From Ralstonia sp. 25mfcol4.1 (GTDB taxonomy: Bacteria > Pseudomonadota > Gammaproteobacteria > Burkholderiales > Burkholderiaceae), in contig NZ_FNJO01000006.1 of assembly GCF_900104095.1 (NCBI RefSeq), positions 248,001-312,000 on the forward strand: DNA of 64,000 nucleotides. The letters run 5' to 3'. Each line of letters begins with the position of its first letter. Position 1 is the first letter of the stretch. The position numbers and the translations under genes were made by a program. Below the pieces are notes generated by a model. That model was not told where the DNA came from, did not search any database, and saw nothing but the letters and a program-made list of their open reading frames with translations. Of the stretch, positions 34,213-42,835 are shown piece by piece.

Positions 34213-35424
34213 ATGCCCACCGTGATTGCCGCGTGGCGCCCCCGCCGCAGGCAAGCCTTGGGATGTACGCCTGTGAACGCAGTGAACAACAATCAGCGGC
34301 GCACCGAAATCGACCTCATTCGCGGCATCGCGCTGCTCTTCATCGTGGTCGATCACGTCAACGGCAGTGTGCTGGCCGACTACACGATCCGGAATTTCCA
34401 GCTTTTCGACGCCGCCGAGGTGTTCGTCTTCCTGGCCGGCTGCTCGGCCGGCGCGGCCTATCTGGCCATGGAAGCGCGCGATGGCGCCAGCGCGGCGCGC
34501 AAGCGCCTGCGCCGCCGCAGCTGGGAGATCTACAAGGCGTTCGTGCTGACGGGCGTGCTGATGCTGCTGTTCGGCTTCCTGCTGGCGATGTGCAAGATTC
34601 CCGCGCCGGCCGTGCGCGCCACCGAGGCGCTCGATTTCATGGCCCAGCCGCTGGCCACGCTGCTGCAGGTCTTCGCGCTGGCGCGCCAGCCGTTCGTGTC
34701 CGATGTATTGCCCATGTACGCCGTGTTCATCGGCATTGCGCCGCTGGCCATCCGCTGGGCCCGCGCACAGCCGCTGGCGTTTATCTGCGGCAGTGTGGCG
34801 CTCTGGATCATGTCGCCCACGCTGCTGCCGCTGCTGCCCAGCAGCGAGCCGCGCGGCTGGAGCTTCAACCCGTTTGCCTGGCAACTGATGTTCGCCATGG
34901 GTCTGCTGGCGCGGCTGCGTCCCGATTTCATCCTGCCGCAGCAGACCATCGTGCGCCGGGCCTTTACGGCTGGCGCCGTGGTGGTGGCGCTGCTTTGCAT
35001 GGCGGCCGCCTACCTGTGGATGCGTCCGCACCTGTATGAGTCGTGGCTGCCGGCGTGGGTCCCGACGATGGCGTTCCCGCTGCCCAAGCAGAGCCTGGCC
35101 GCGCTGCGCGTGGTCAGCTTCCTCGGTCTGGCGTGGCTGGTGTACCTGGCCGTGCGCGCCGGCTGGGTCGAGCGGCTGGCCCGCTTCATGGGTCCCGTCG
35201 TGCAGATCGGCCGCCACAGCCTGTTCTGCTTCGTGCTGGGTGCCGTGGTGTCGGTTGGCATCGAAGGTCTGACCTATGGCCTGGCGGGTGGGCGTCCGAC
35301 GCGGCCCGTGGCCCTGACGGGCGACATCATCGCGGTGGCGGTGCTGCTGCTGGTGGGCGGCTGGTATGGCCGACGCAAGGAAGCCCGGAAGGTAGCGGCC
35401 AGGTCGGAGATGGTGTCGGCCTAG
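34213..35424 (+). CDS. OpgC-family acyltransferase-like membrane protein
   Basis: 403 residues with about ten membrane helices. The N-terminus NNNQRRTEIDLIRGIALLFIVVDHVNGSVLADYTIRNFQLFDAAEVFVFLAGCSAG is typical of the OpgC / acyltransferase-3-like group, with D-H in VVDHVN as the conserved acid-base pair. OpgC adds succinyl groups to osmoregulated periplasmic glucans. No opgGH genes are near. AAGGT lies just before ATG 34213; a GTG at 34273 would give 383 residues and also fits. Between 33958 and 34212 lies a 255-bp AT-rich gap. Confidence 0.85.
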   Translation: MPTVIAAWRPRRRQALGCTPVNAVNNNQRRTEIDLIRGIALLFIVVDHVNGSVLADYTIRNFQLFDAAEVFVFLAGCSAGAAYLAMEARDGASAARKRLRRRSWEIYKAFVLTGVLMLLFGFLLAMCKIPAPAVRATEALDFMAQPLATLLQVFALARQPFVSDVLPMYAVFIGIAPLAIRWARAQPLAFICGSVALWIMSPTLLPLLPSSEPRGWSFNPFAWQLMFAMGLLARLRPDFILPQQTIVRRAFTAGAVVVALLCMAAAYLWMRPHLYESWLPAWVPTMAFPLPKQSLAALRVVSFLGLAWLVYLAVRAGWVERLARFMGPVVQIGRHSLFCFVLGAVVSVGIEGLTYGLAGGRPTRPVALTGDIIAVAVLLLVGGWYGRRKEARKVAARSEMVSA

Positions 35425-35439
35425 GCCCCATTTCGCTGA

Positions 35440-36321
35440 CTATGGCCGGGCCTGGCTCCGAACCCAGGCAATGGCGCGCGCCAGATGCGGCGAGGTATCG
35501 CCGGCCCGGTAGCTCATGATCACGGGCGAGAGGAAGCCGGGGGCGTCGATGGGCACGTAGCGCACGTCGTCGCGATGCAGCCGCTGCACCGACGCCGGCA
35601 CCAGCGTGATGCCCAGGCCCGCCGCCACCAGGCCCAGCGCGGTCTGCAGTTCGTTGGCCTCCTGCACCACACGCGGTTGCAGACCCTGTGCGCGGAACAG
35701 CGATAACACGTGATCGGCGTAGCTGGGGCGTGGTCGGGCGGGATAGAGGATCAGCGGCTGGCGCGCCAGATTGGCCGCATCGAACGGCGCGGCCGGAGGC
35801 GGGGCGGTGACCGGCATGGCGGCAACCAGTGTCTCGGCCATCACCACCTGCTGGACGATGGCCGTGTCGTTGAAGGTGAGCCGGCCGAACGCCAGGTCGA
35901 TACGGCCGGACTTGAGCGCCTCAAGCTGCTGGACCGTAATCATCTCCGTCAGGCCGACCTCCACCTCGCTGTCATCGCCGCGCAATTCGCGGATCAGCTC
36001 CGGCAGCACGCCATAAAGCACCGACGGCACAAAACCGATGCCGAACCAGCGTTTTTCGTTGCGGCCAATGCGGCGCGTGCCCTCCAGCGTTTCTTCCAGC
36101 CGCTGCGTCAGTTGCAGCGACTGCTCAAGCAGGAAGCGGCCAGCCTCGGTGAGCTTCAGGCCACGGCCCACGCGGTCGAACAGCGCCACGCCCACTTCTT
36201 CCTCGAACTGACGAATCTGCCGCGAGAGCGGCGGCTGGGCCATATGCAGCTTTTCTGCCGCACGCGTCACATTCAGTTCCTGGGCGACGGTCTGGAAATA
36301 ACGAAGGTGGCGGAGTTCCAT
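35440..36321 (-). CDS. catR: CatR/BenM-type LysR regulator
   Basis: 293 residues. Helix-turn-helix at residues 1-60 (MELRHLRYFQTVAQELNVTRAAEKLHMAQPPLSRQIRQFEEEVGVALFDR), the sequence typical of the CatR/BenM/CatM group that senses cis,cis-muconate. It is divergent from catB with 121 bp between starts, where two palindromes lie. I use ATG 36321 because it gives the classical MELRHLRYF start; the frame opens at 36372. Activation of catB-catC in response to muconate is inferred from context. Confidence 0.88.
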   Translation of the reverse strand: MELRHLRYFQTVAQELNVTRAAEKLHMAQPPLSRQIRQFEEEVGVALFDRVGRGLKLTEAGRFLLEQSLQLTQRLEETLEGTRRIGRNEKRWFGIGFVPSVLYGVLPELIRELRGDDSEVEVGLTEMITVQQLEALKSGRIDLAFGRLTFNDTAIVQQVVMAETLVAAMPVTAPPPAAPFDAANLARQPLILYPARPRPSYADHVLSLFRAQGLQPRVVQEANELQTALGLVAAGLGITLVPASVQRLHRDDVRYVPIDAPGFLSPVIMSYRAGDTSPHLARAIAWVRSQARP

Positions 36322-36345
36322 GGCGGATGGGGTGAAAGGCGAAGC

Positions 36346-36360
36346 ATACCCTGCAGGTAT
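36346..36360. promoter_or_regulatory. CatR-type recognition palindrome
   Basis: ATACCCTGCAGGTAT, arms ATACC/GGTAT around 5 bp, fits the T-N11-A box and is the kind of upstream site CatR/BenM bind. It lies 25 bp from the regulator start. Confidence 0.55.
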
Positions 36361-36403
36361 GGATCGAGACATCTTCGGTCTTGGACGCCGGTACCGTCAA
36401 GGC

Positions 36404-36435
36404 CCATACTCGGTTCAACGCGTATTCGAGTATGG
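36404..36435. promoter_or_regulatory. Second inverted repeat before catB
   Basis: CCATACTCG (36404-36412) and CGAGTATGG (36427-36435) are perfect 9-bp arms 14 bp apart, ending 7 bp before the catB start. It overlaps the ribosome-binding region, so it could act as an operator or an mRNA hairpin. Confidence 0.5.
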
Positions 36436-36442
36436 AAAAGGT

Positions 36443-37567
36443 ATGACTGCGACAATTTCTTCCATCGAGGCAATTCTGGTCGACCTGCCGACCATCCGGG
36501 CCCACCAGCTGGCCATGGCCACGATGCAGCAGCAGACGCTGGTCATCGTGCGCCTGCGCTGCAGCGACGGCGTGGAGGGCATCGGCGAGGCCACCACCAT
36601 CGGCGGGCTGTCGTATGGCGATGAAAGCCCCGAGGGCATCAAGCTGACGATCGACACCTACCTGGGCCCTGCGCTGGCTGGGGAGGACGCCACCAACGTG
36701 CACGGCGCCATGGCGCGCCTGAACAGGGTGGCGCGCGGCAACCGGTTCGCCAAGTCGGCGCTGGAGTCGGCCCTGCTCGACGCCCAGGGCAAGCGCCTGG
36801 GCGTGCCGCTGGTCACGTTGCTGGGCGGCGCCGTGCGCGACACGCTGCCGGTGCTCTGGACCCTGGCCAGCGGCGACACCGGCCGCGACATCGAGGAAGC
36901 CGAGCGTTTGCTGGAAGCGCGCCGGCACAACACATTCAAGCTCAAGATCGGCCGCCGCAGCGTGCGCGACGACGTGGCGCACGTATCGGCCATCAAGCGC
37001 GCGCTGGGCGACCGTGCCCGCGTGACCGTGGACGTCAACCAGGCCTGGAACGAAGCCGATGCGGCGACCGGCATCGCCATGCTGGAGGCCGCCGGCATCG
37101 ATCTGGTCGAGCAGCCCACGCCGCGCGAGCATCGCACCGCGCTGGCGCGGCTGGCGGCGCGTTTCGTGGTGCCGATCATGGCCGACGAAGCGGTCACCGG
37201 CCCCGAGGACGCGATGGAACTGGCCCGCCTGGGCGCCGCCGACGTGTTCGCGCTGAAGATCGCCAAGTCGGGCGGCATCTTTGGCATGCTGCGCACGGCC
37301 GCCGTGGGCGACGCGGCCGGCATCGCGCTCTATGGCGGCACCATGCTGGAAGGCGCCGTGGGCACCATCGCCGCCGCGCACGGCTTCTGCACGCTGCCGC
37401 AACTGGCGTGGGGTACCGAGCTGTTCGGCCCGCTGCTGGTGAAGGACGACATCGTGGTGGAGCGCCCGGTGTTCAAGGACTTCGCGCTGCACCTGCCGAA
37501 GGGTCCGGGGCTGGGCCTGGCCATCGACGAAGACAAGCTGCGCCACTATCGCCGCAAGGCCGGCTGA
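36443..37567 (+). CDS. catB: Muconate cycloisomerase
   Basis: 374 residues, the length of CatB, which turns cis,cis-muconate into muconolactone in the beta-ketoadipate pathway. Enolase-superfamily residues are all present: K166 and K168 in FKLKIG, metal ligands D197 (VDVNQAW), E223 (VEQP) and D248 (ADEA), K272 in ALKIAKSGG, and E near GTMLEGAVG. It diverges from catR; catC follows 50 bp downstream. AAAGG precedes ATG 36443. A chloromuconate role cannot be excluded from sequence alone. Confidence 0.92.
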   Translation: MTATISSIEAILVDLPTIRAHQLAMATMQQQTLVIVRLRCSDGVEGIGEATTIGGLSYGDESPEGIKLTIDTYLGPALAGEDATNVHGAMARLNRVARGNRFAKSALESALLDAQGKRLGVPLVTLLGGAVRDTLPVLWTLASGDTGRDIEEAERLLEARRHNTFKLKIGRRSVRDDVAHVSAIKRALGDRARVTVDVNQAWNEADAATGIAMLEAAGIDLVEQPTPREHRTALARLAARFVVPIMADEAVTGPEDAMELARLGAADVFALKIAKSGGIFGMLRTAAVGDAAGIALYGGTMLEGAVGTIAAAHGFCTLPQLAWGTELFGPLLVKDDIVVERPVFKDFALHLPKGPGLGLAIDEDKLRHYRRKAG

Positions 37568-37617
37568 GCCGGCCACGCAAGCATTCCGATCAAGCCATCA
37601 ATCCGGAGACACATCCC

Positions 37618-37896
37618 ATGTTGTTCCTTGTCAGGATGGACGTGCAGATCCCGCACGACCTGCCGGCCGCTACGGCCGACGAGATCAAGGCCCGCGAAAA
37701 AGCCTACGCGCAGGACCTGCAGCGCCAGGGCAAGTGGCAGGCGCTGTATCGCGTGGTGGGCGAGTACGCCAACTACAGCGTGTTCGATGTGGAATCGAAC
37801 GACGAACTGCACACGCTGCTGGCCAGCCTGCCGCTGTTCCCGTACATGAAGATCCACGTCACGCCGCTGGCGAAGCACCCGTCGTCGATCCGCTGA
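37618..37896 (+). CDS. catC: Muconolactone delta-isomerase
   Basis: 92 residues, full length for CatC. It begins MLFLVRMDVQIPHDLPAATADEIKAREKAYAQDLQRQGKW and has the later FDVESNDELHTLLASLPLFPYMKIHVTPLAKHPSSI, the typical end. It isomerises muconolactone to 3-oxoadipate enol-lactone, the step after CatB. CCGGAGACAC precedes the ATG. It is 50 bp after catB and 29 bp before the Bug receptor, so all three are probably one operon. Confidence 0.95.
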   Translation: MLFLVRMDVQIPHDLPAATADEIKAREKAYAQDLQRQGKWQALYRVVGEYANYSVFDVESNDELHTLLASLPLFPYMKIHVTPLAKHPSSIR

Positions 37897-37925
37897 TCGG
37901 CAACCACAAAAGAAGGAACGGAGAC

Positions 37926-38918
37926 ATGAAGTCCTTGCTGCAACGGTCGGCCCGCATGCCGGCCGCTTTCGCCATTTCCGCATCGCTGCTGTTTGCCGCA
38001 GCCGCCCCGGCGCACGCCGCCTATCCCGACCATCCGATCCGCTGGGTGGTGCCGTTCCCCGCGGGCGGGGCGATGGACAACATCGCGCGCACGCTGGGCG
38101 AAGACATGTCGAAGTCGCTGGGCCAGGCCATCGTGGTCGAGAACCGCCCCGGCGCCGGCGGCAATATCGGCGCCGAGATGGTGGCGCGCTCGCCGGCCGA
38201 CGGCTACACGCTGATCATCGTGGCGAACGGCATGGCCGTGAATCCGGCGCTGTACGGCAAGCTCAGCTACGACCCGATCAAGGACTTCGCGCCCGTGTCG
38301 CTGCTGGCCGTGGTGCCCAACGTGCTGGTCACCAGCAAGGCGAAGAATCCGCAGAAGACGGTGGCCGAGGTCATCGCCAGCGCCAAGGCCAAGCCGGGCA
38401 AGTACACCTATGCGTCGGCCGGCAACGGCACGTCGATCCACCTGGCCGGCGAGCTGTTCACGTCGATGGCGCATGTGGACCTGCTGCATATCCCGTACAA
38501 GGGATCGGGCCCGGCCATGACCGACCTGCTGGGCGGACAGGTGGACTACATGTTCGACAGCATCACGTCGGCCAAGCCCCATATCGACAGCGGCAAGCTG
38601 ACCGCGATTGCGGTGACCACCAGCAAGCGGTCGTCCGCGCTGCCCAATGTGCCGACGGTGGCGGAGGCGGGCGTGCCCGGCTACGAGTTGTCGCCGTGGT
38701 TTGCCGCGTTCGTGCCGGCGAAGACCCCGCAGGCGGTGATCGACACGTTGAACCGCGCCATGCTGGAATCGCTGAAGAAGCCGTCCGTGCAGCAGCGTCT
38801 GGCCGGCATCGGCGCGGAGCCGATCGGCAGCACGCCGGCGCAGCTGAAGGACCACCTGGCCAAGGAAACGGTCAAGTGGGGCGCACTGATCCGCGAACGG
38901 GGCATCCACGCCGACTGA
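37926..38918 (+). CDS. Bug-family receptor in the cat operon
   Basis: 330 residues. Signal peptide about 1-31 (MPAAFAISASLLFAAAAPAHAA/Y), then YPDHPIRWVVPFPAGGAMDNIARTLG, NRPGAGGNIGAEM, DGYTL, LLHIPYKGSGPAMTDLLGGQVDYMFD and SSALPNVPTVAEAGVPGYE. It is a periplasmic receptor of the TctC group. Unusually it is the third gene of a catBC operon, 29 bp after catC, while catA and the enol-lactone hydrolase are absent. It probably binds muconate or another aromatic-derived acid, which is inference. AAGGAACGGAGAC precedes the ATG. Confidence 0.93.
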   Translation: MKSLLQRSARMPAAFAISASLLFAAAAPAHAAYPDHPIRWVVPFPAGGAMDNIARTLGEDMSKSLGQAIVVENRPGAGGNIGAEMVARSPADGYTLIIVANGMAVNPALYGKLSYDPIKDFAPVSLLAVVPNVLVTSKAKNPQKTVAEVIASAKAKPGKYTYASAGNGTSIHLAGELFTSMAHVDLLHIPYKGSGPAMTDLLGGQVDYMFDSITSAKPHIDSGKLTAIAVTTSKRSSALPNVPTVAEAGVPGYELSPWFAAFVPAKTPQAVIDTLNRAMLESLKKPSVQQRLAGIGAEPIGSTPAQLKDHLAKETVKWGALIRERGIHAD

Positions 38919-39018
38919 GCGGGCGGCGGCGACCGAACGCGGCCAGCAGAACTGGCCTGCTTGTTTCTCTCCTCGCCCATTGACGGTACAAACCGGCGAG
39001 GGGAGTTGGGCCCTGCCG

Positions 39019-40101
39019 CTAGGGCACGATCGTCAGGAACAGGTACGCCGCGAAGATCACCATGTGGACCACGCCCTGGAGGATGGTCGTGCGGCCCATG
39101 CCGAGCGTCAGCGACGCCACGATCATCGTCAGGAACAGCAGCACCATTTCCTTGGCGCTCAGGCCAAGTTCCAGCGGCTGCCCGATGGTGATGAAGACGA
39201 TGGCCACCGTCGGAATGGTCAGGCCGATACTCGCCAGGGCCGACCCCAGCGCCAGGTTCAGGCTGGTCTGGATGCGGTCCGACCGGGCGGCGCGCAGCGC
39301 GGCAAGCCCCTCGGGCAGCAGCACCAGTGCCGCGATCACCACCCCCACCACCGCCGCCGGCAACCCGGCGTTCGCAACGGCTTTTTCCACCGACGGCGAC
39401 AGCAGCTTGGCCAATGCCACCACGGCCACCAGGCAGACCACCAGCAGCACGCCGCTGGCCACCGCCACGCGCGTGGGCGGCGGCGGCGCATGCACGTTTT
39501 CGTCGTTGCTGCCGTCCACCAGGAAGTAGTCGCGATGCCGCACGGTCTGCACGAAGACGAAGCAGCCGTACAGCAGCAGCGACATCACGCCGGAGAACGC
39601 CAGCTGGGACGATGACAGGACCGGTCCCGGCGTGGTGCTGGTGAAGTTCGGCAGCACCATCGTCAGCCCGAGCAGGGTGACCAGGATGGCCATGGCCGCA
39701 TTGGCGCCCGGCGCCTGGAAGGCCTGCTCGCGATGGTGCAGCGCGCCCACGAACAGGCAGATGCCGACAATGCCGTTGCAGATGATCATGACCGCCGCGA
39801 ACACCGTGTCGCGCGCCAGGCCGGCTTTTTCCGGCCCGGATGACAGCATGACCGATACGATCAGCGCCACCTCGATCACGGTCACCGCAATGGCCAGCAC
39901 CAGCGTGCCGAACGGTTCGCCAACCTTGTGCGCCACCACCTCGGCATGATGGACCGCGGAAAACACCGCACCGGCCAATGCGATCGACATCAGTGCGATC
40001 AGCCAAGGCTGCCCCGTCATTGCAAGTCCCAGGCCGAAGGCGGCCCAGGCGGCCAGCGGGGACCAGATGGTCCAGGCCGGCAGTTTGTTGGCAGTTGCCA
40101 T
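39019..40101 (-). CDS. chaA: ChaA-type Ca2+/H+ (Na+/H+) antiporter
   Basis: 360 residues with about ten or eleven membrane helices. Both halves have the CaCA alpha-repeat pattern: GTLVLAIAVTVIEVALIVSVML with acidic E113-like residue, and ALVLLPEGLAALRAARSDRIQTSLNLALGSALASIGLTIPTVA. A His/Asp-rich loop (VRHRDYFLVDGSNDENVHAPPPP) separates them. It should exchange Ca2+ or Na+ for protons at the inner membrane. AAGGGA precedes ATG 40101. A 56-residue membrane protein gene lies 113 bp upstream on the same strand. Confidence 0.9.
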   Translation of the reverse strand: MATANKLPAWTIWSPLAAWAAFGLGLAMTGQPWLIALMSIALAGAVFSAVHHAEVVAHKVGEPFGTLVLAIAVTVIEVALIVSVMLSSGPEKAGLARDTVFAAVMIICNGIVGICLFVGALHHREQAFQAPGANAAMAILVTLLGLTMVLPNFTSTTPGPVLSSSQLAFSGVMSLLLYGCFVFVQTVRHRDYFLVDGSNDENVHAPPPPTRVAVASGVLLVVCLVAVVALAKLLSPSVEKAVANAGLPAAVVGVVIAALVLLPEGLAALRAARSDRIQTSLNLALGSALASIGLTIPTVAIVFITIGQPLELGLSAKEMVLLFLTMIVASLTLGMGRTTILQGVVHMVIFAAYLFLTIVP

Positions 40102-40214
40102 GTCTTGTTCCCTTTGTTCTTGTGGCTCACAGGCGCGAGCGTGCACGCCGCGTGGCGCGGGCGCAAGAGGTTCAGGCAACGACGGCGCGCGGCAGTTCCC
40201 GACGCGTGCGCGGA

Positions 40215-40385
40215 TCAGTCGCGCGACGGTCCGCCGCGCGGCGCACCTGCGCCATCGTTGCGGCGTCCGGGGGGCAGCGGATCGGTGTCCCGCAGTGCCG
40301 GGTGATTTCGGTAGATCCAGCGGGCGGCGATGATGATCACCGCCAGAAACGCGAGCGCGTATCCGACAAACGAGACTGCATTCAT
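40215..40385 (-). CDS. 56-residue single-pass membrane protein, unknown
   Basis: MNAVSFVGYALAFLAVIIIA, then ARWIYRNHPALRDTDPLPPG and an Arg/Gly-rich tail. One membrane helix covers residues about 4-24, followed by a positively charged cytoplasmic tail by the positive-inside rule. The frame starts at ATG 40385 with a weak GGGTCAG site and is codirectional with chaA 113 bp downstream. Codon use is like that of its neighbours (G/C at third positions). I know no family. It is plausible as a chaA-linked small protein, but not proven. Confidence 0.5.
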   Translation of the reverse strand: MNAVSFVGYALAFLAVIIIAARWIYRNHPALRDTDPLPPGRRNDGAGAPRGGPSRD

Positions 40386-40699
40386 GTTCTGACCCAGGTT
40401 GATCCGGCTCTTCTGGCCGGTGGCCGGTCAGTATGGGTGCGGACCGGTAAGGCGCCCACCCTCAATCGGTGGGGCGCTGGAATCACCCAAATGCGGGGCG
40501 CGTCGGTCCGGGATCAGTGGTGTGGCGTCGGTCTCTTGCGTGCTCAACTTTGTCGACTTTCGACAAAATGTCGTGTATGGGCAACACATTGTCGCAATCG
40601 ACATACATTAAGCGTGTCTTTTGGGAGTGGGGCTACAAACGAGAACCGTTATCACTTACATTCGTGGGCTTTGTCAGTTTCTTGTCACAAGGGAAGACC
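40386..40699. other. 314-bp region upstream of the TonB receptor
   Basis: No gene seen, though the receptor frame stays open to 40469. The last 150 bp hold a cluster of TGTCG half-sites (40549-40603). Confidence 0.45.
40549..40603. promoter_or_regulatory. Array of TGTCG half-sites upstream of the TonB receptor
   Basis: Three nested palindromes: TTTGTCG-ACTTT-CGACAAA (40549-40567), CGACA-AAA-TGTCG (40561-40573) and TGTCG-CAAT-CGACA (40590-40603). Five TGTCG/CGACA words lie in 55 bp, about 100-150 bp before the start. It does not look like a Fur box. Confidence 0.55.
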
Positions 40700-42820
40700 A
40701 TGAATTCGAGCCGTCGCGGACTGCCACTTGCCGCGCCCCACTTTGCCCCGTGCGCCACGGCGCTGGCTGTCTCGATGCTGTGCCTGGCGCCGCAATGGGC
40801 GGCAGCGCAGGACGCCGCCGGACCGGTGCAGGGCGGTGAGACGGAAAAGATGCTCGAAACGGTTCAGGTTTCCGGAAACTGGCTCGGCACCGGGCTGCAG
40901 AACAGCGTAAAGACCTTCCCCGGTGCGCGCACGGTGGTTAGCGAGCAGCAGATCGAACAGAGCGGTGCGCAGAGCATTGGCGACGTCATGCGCCGCATCC
41001 CCGGCGTGCAGGCGACCGACAACTCCGGCACGGCCGGCAGCGCCGTGTCGCTCAATATCGGCGTGCGGGGCCTGACCGGCCGCTACACGCCGCGCTCCAC
41101 GGTGCTGCTCGACGGCATCCCGATGGCCGTGGCGCCGTACGGCCAGCCGCAGCTGTCGTTTGCCCCGGTCAGCCTGGGCAACATCGAGTCGATCGACGTG
41201 GTGCGCAGCGGCGGCGCGGTGCGCTACGGCCCGCAGAACGTGGGCGGCATCATCAATTTCAATACCAAGCCGATCCCGGGCGTGTTCAGCGGCGAGGCGT
41301 CGGTGCGCGAGAACATCTACACCGAAGGTGGCGGCAAGAATACCCAGTACAACGCGTTCGTGGGCACCACGCTCGACAGCGGCCTGGGCATCGCGCTGCT
41401 GTACTCGGGCATGACGGGCCGTGAATGGCGCCAGGGCAGCGACGACAACGTCAACGACCTGGCCGTGAAGTTCGCCTACGACATCACGCCGACGTCGCAG
41501 GTCTACGGCAAGCTGTCGTACTACGACGTCAAGTCGAAGACGCCGGGCGGGCTGAGCGTGGCGCAGTACAACGCCAATCCGTTCCAGAACACGCGCCCCG
41601 ACGACTACTGGAGCGGCAACCGCTACGGTTTCGACCTGGGCTACGTGAACACGATCTCCGCGAACCAGGAATTCGAGATCCGCACGTTCTTCAACGAAAG
41701 CTACCGCCAGAGCACGCTGCAGCAGAGCGCCACCGTGATCGCGCACCAGCCGCGCAACTACACGACGTTCGGCATCGAGCCGCGCTTCACGCAGCGTTTC
41801 GGCGTGGGCCCGACCACGCATGACGTGACGGTCGGTTACCGCTACATCCGCGAACGCGGTGACGACAACCAGTTCAGCACGAATCGCCAGACCGGCGTGA
41901 ACGGCCCGACCACCACGTTCGACAATGCCACCGATGCCCATGCCGTCTACATCGACGACCGCATCGCGTACGGCAACTGGCGCATCGTGCCGGGCGTGCG
42001 CTTCGAGCATATCGACACGACCCGCCAGCAGCGCAACACCGCGACGCAGTGGGACAGCCTGAACAACAAGGCGCTGCCGTCGGTCAACGTGTCGTATCTG
42101 GTGAACAGCGCCTGGACGGTGTTTGCTGACTACAGCACGTCGTTCGGCCCGGTACAGAACACCCAGCTCAATTCGCAGACGCCGAACAATCCGCTGCAGC
42201 CTGAAGTGGCCAAGACGTTCGAAGTGGGTACGCGCTGGACGGACAGCCACATCAAGGGTGAGCTGACCGCGTTCAAGATCAAGTTCGACAACCAGATCCT
42301 GCAGGTGCCGGGACTGTTCCCCGCCACGTTCCAGAACATCGGCGCGACCGACCACGATGGCGTGGAAGCAGCCATCGACTACACGTTCGACCGCGGCAGC
42401 ATGCTGGGCGGCCTGAACCTGTACGCCAACTACACGTATACGCGCGCCATCCAGAAGTCGGGCACCACGGCGGGCCTGGACGTGCCGTTCTACTCGCGTA
42501 CCACCGACACGATCGGCGCACGCTACGACTGGCGCAGCTGGACGTTCAACGTCTCCACCACGCACCAGAGCAAGCAGTACGCGGATCTGGCCAACACGGT
42601 GGCCGAAAGCGCGGATGGCAGCAACGGCCTGATCCCGGGCTTCCGTACGTGGAATATCCAGGCGATGTTCAAGCTGCCGCAGCGCAAGAACACCGACATT
42701 ACCGTCGGCATCAACAACCTGTTCGACAAGCGGTTCTACACGCGTACCACCGACAGCAATGCCGGCCGCCTGGTGGGCGCGCCGCGCATGGTCTACATTC
42801 AGGCCCGCGCCGCGTTCTGA
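40700..42820 (+). CDS. TonB-dependent outer-membrane receptor (FecA-like)
   Basis: 706 residues. Signal peptide about 1-36 (FAPCATALAVSMLCLAPQWAAA/Q), a TonB-box-like ETVQVSG (about 53-59), plug domain with VVSEQQIEQSGAQSIGDVMRRIPGVQATDNSG and VDVVRSGGAVRYGPQNVGGIINF, then a 22-strand barrel ending in the aromatic-type terminal VYIQARAAF. It resembles siderophore and ferric-citrate receptors of the FecA type, but lacks the FecA signalling extension and no fecIR genes are near. AAGGGAA precedes ATG 40700. The ligand is unknown and need not be iron. The TGTCG array upstream is probably its control site. Confidence 0.92.
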   Translation: MNSSRRGLPLAAPHFAPCATALAVSMLCLAPQWAAAQDAAGPVQGGETEKMLETVQVSGNWLGTGLQNSVKTFPGARTVVSEQQIEQSGAQSIGDVMRRIPGVQATDNSGTAGSAVSLNIGVRGLTGRYTPRSTVLLDGIPMAVAPYGQPQLSFAPVSLGNIESIDVVRSGGAVRYGPQNVGGIINFNTKPIPGVFSGEASVRENIYTEGGGKNTQYNAFVGTTLDSGLGIALLYSGMTGREWRQGSDDNVNDLAVKFAYDITPTSQVYGKLSYYDVKSKTPGGLSVAQYNANPFQNTRPDDYWSGNRYGFDLGYVNTISANQEFEIRTFFNESYRQSTLQQSATVIAHQPRNYTTFGIEPRFTQRFGVGPTTHDVTVGYRYIRERGDDNQFSTNRQTGVNGPTTTFDNATDAHAVYIDDRIAYGNWRIVPGVRFEHIDTTRQQRNTATQWDSLNNKALPSVNVSYLVNSAWTVFADYSTSFGPVQNTQLNSQTPNNPLQPEVAKTFEVGTRWTDSHIKGELTAFKIKFDNQILQVPGLFPATFQNIGATDHDGVEAAIDYTFDRGSMLGGLNLYANYTYTRAIQKSGTTAGLDVPFYSRTTDTIGARYDWRSWTFNVSTTHQSKQYADLANTVAESADGSNGLIPGFRTWNIQAMFKLPQRKNTDITVGINNLFDKRFYTRTTDSNAGRLVGAPRMVYIQARAAF

Positions 42821-42835
42821 GCGTAGCCGGACCGG

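Noticed and set aside
36320-36442. Upstream extension of catB to 36320
   Set aside because: It would cover the two palindromes and the divergent regulator's start; ATG 36443 gives the standard CatB length.
40549-40603. Fur box before the TonB receptor
   Set aside because: The region has no GATAAT-type hexamers; the TGTCG array is a different kind of site.
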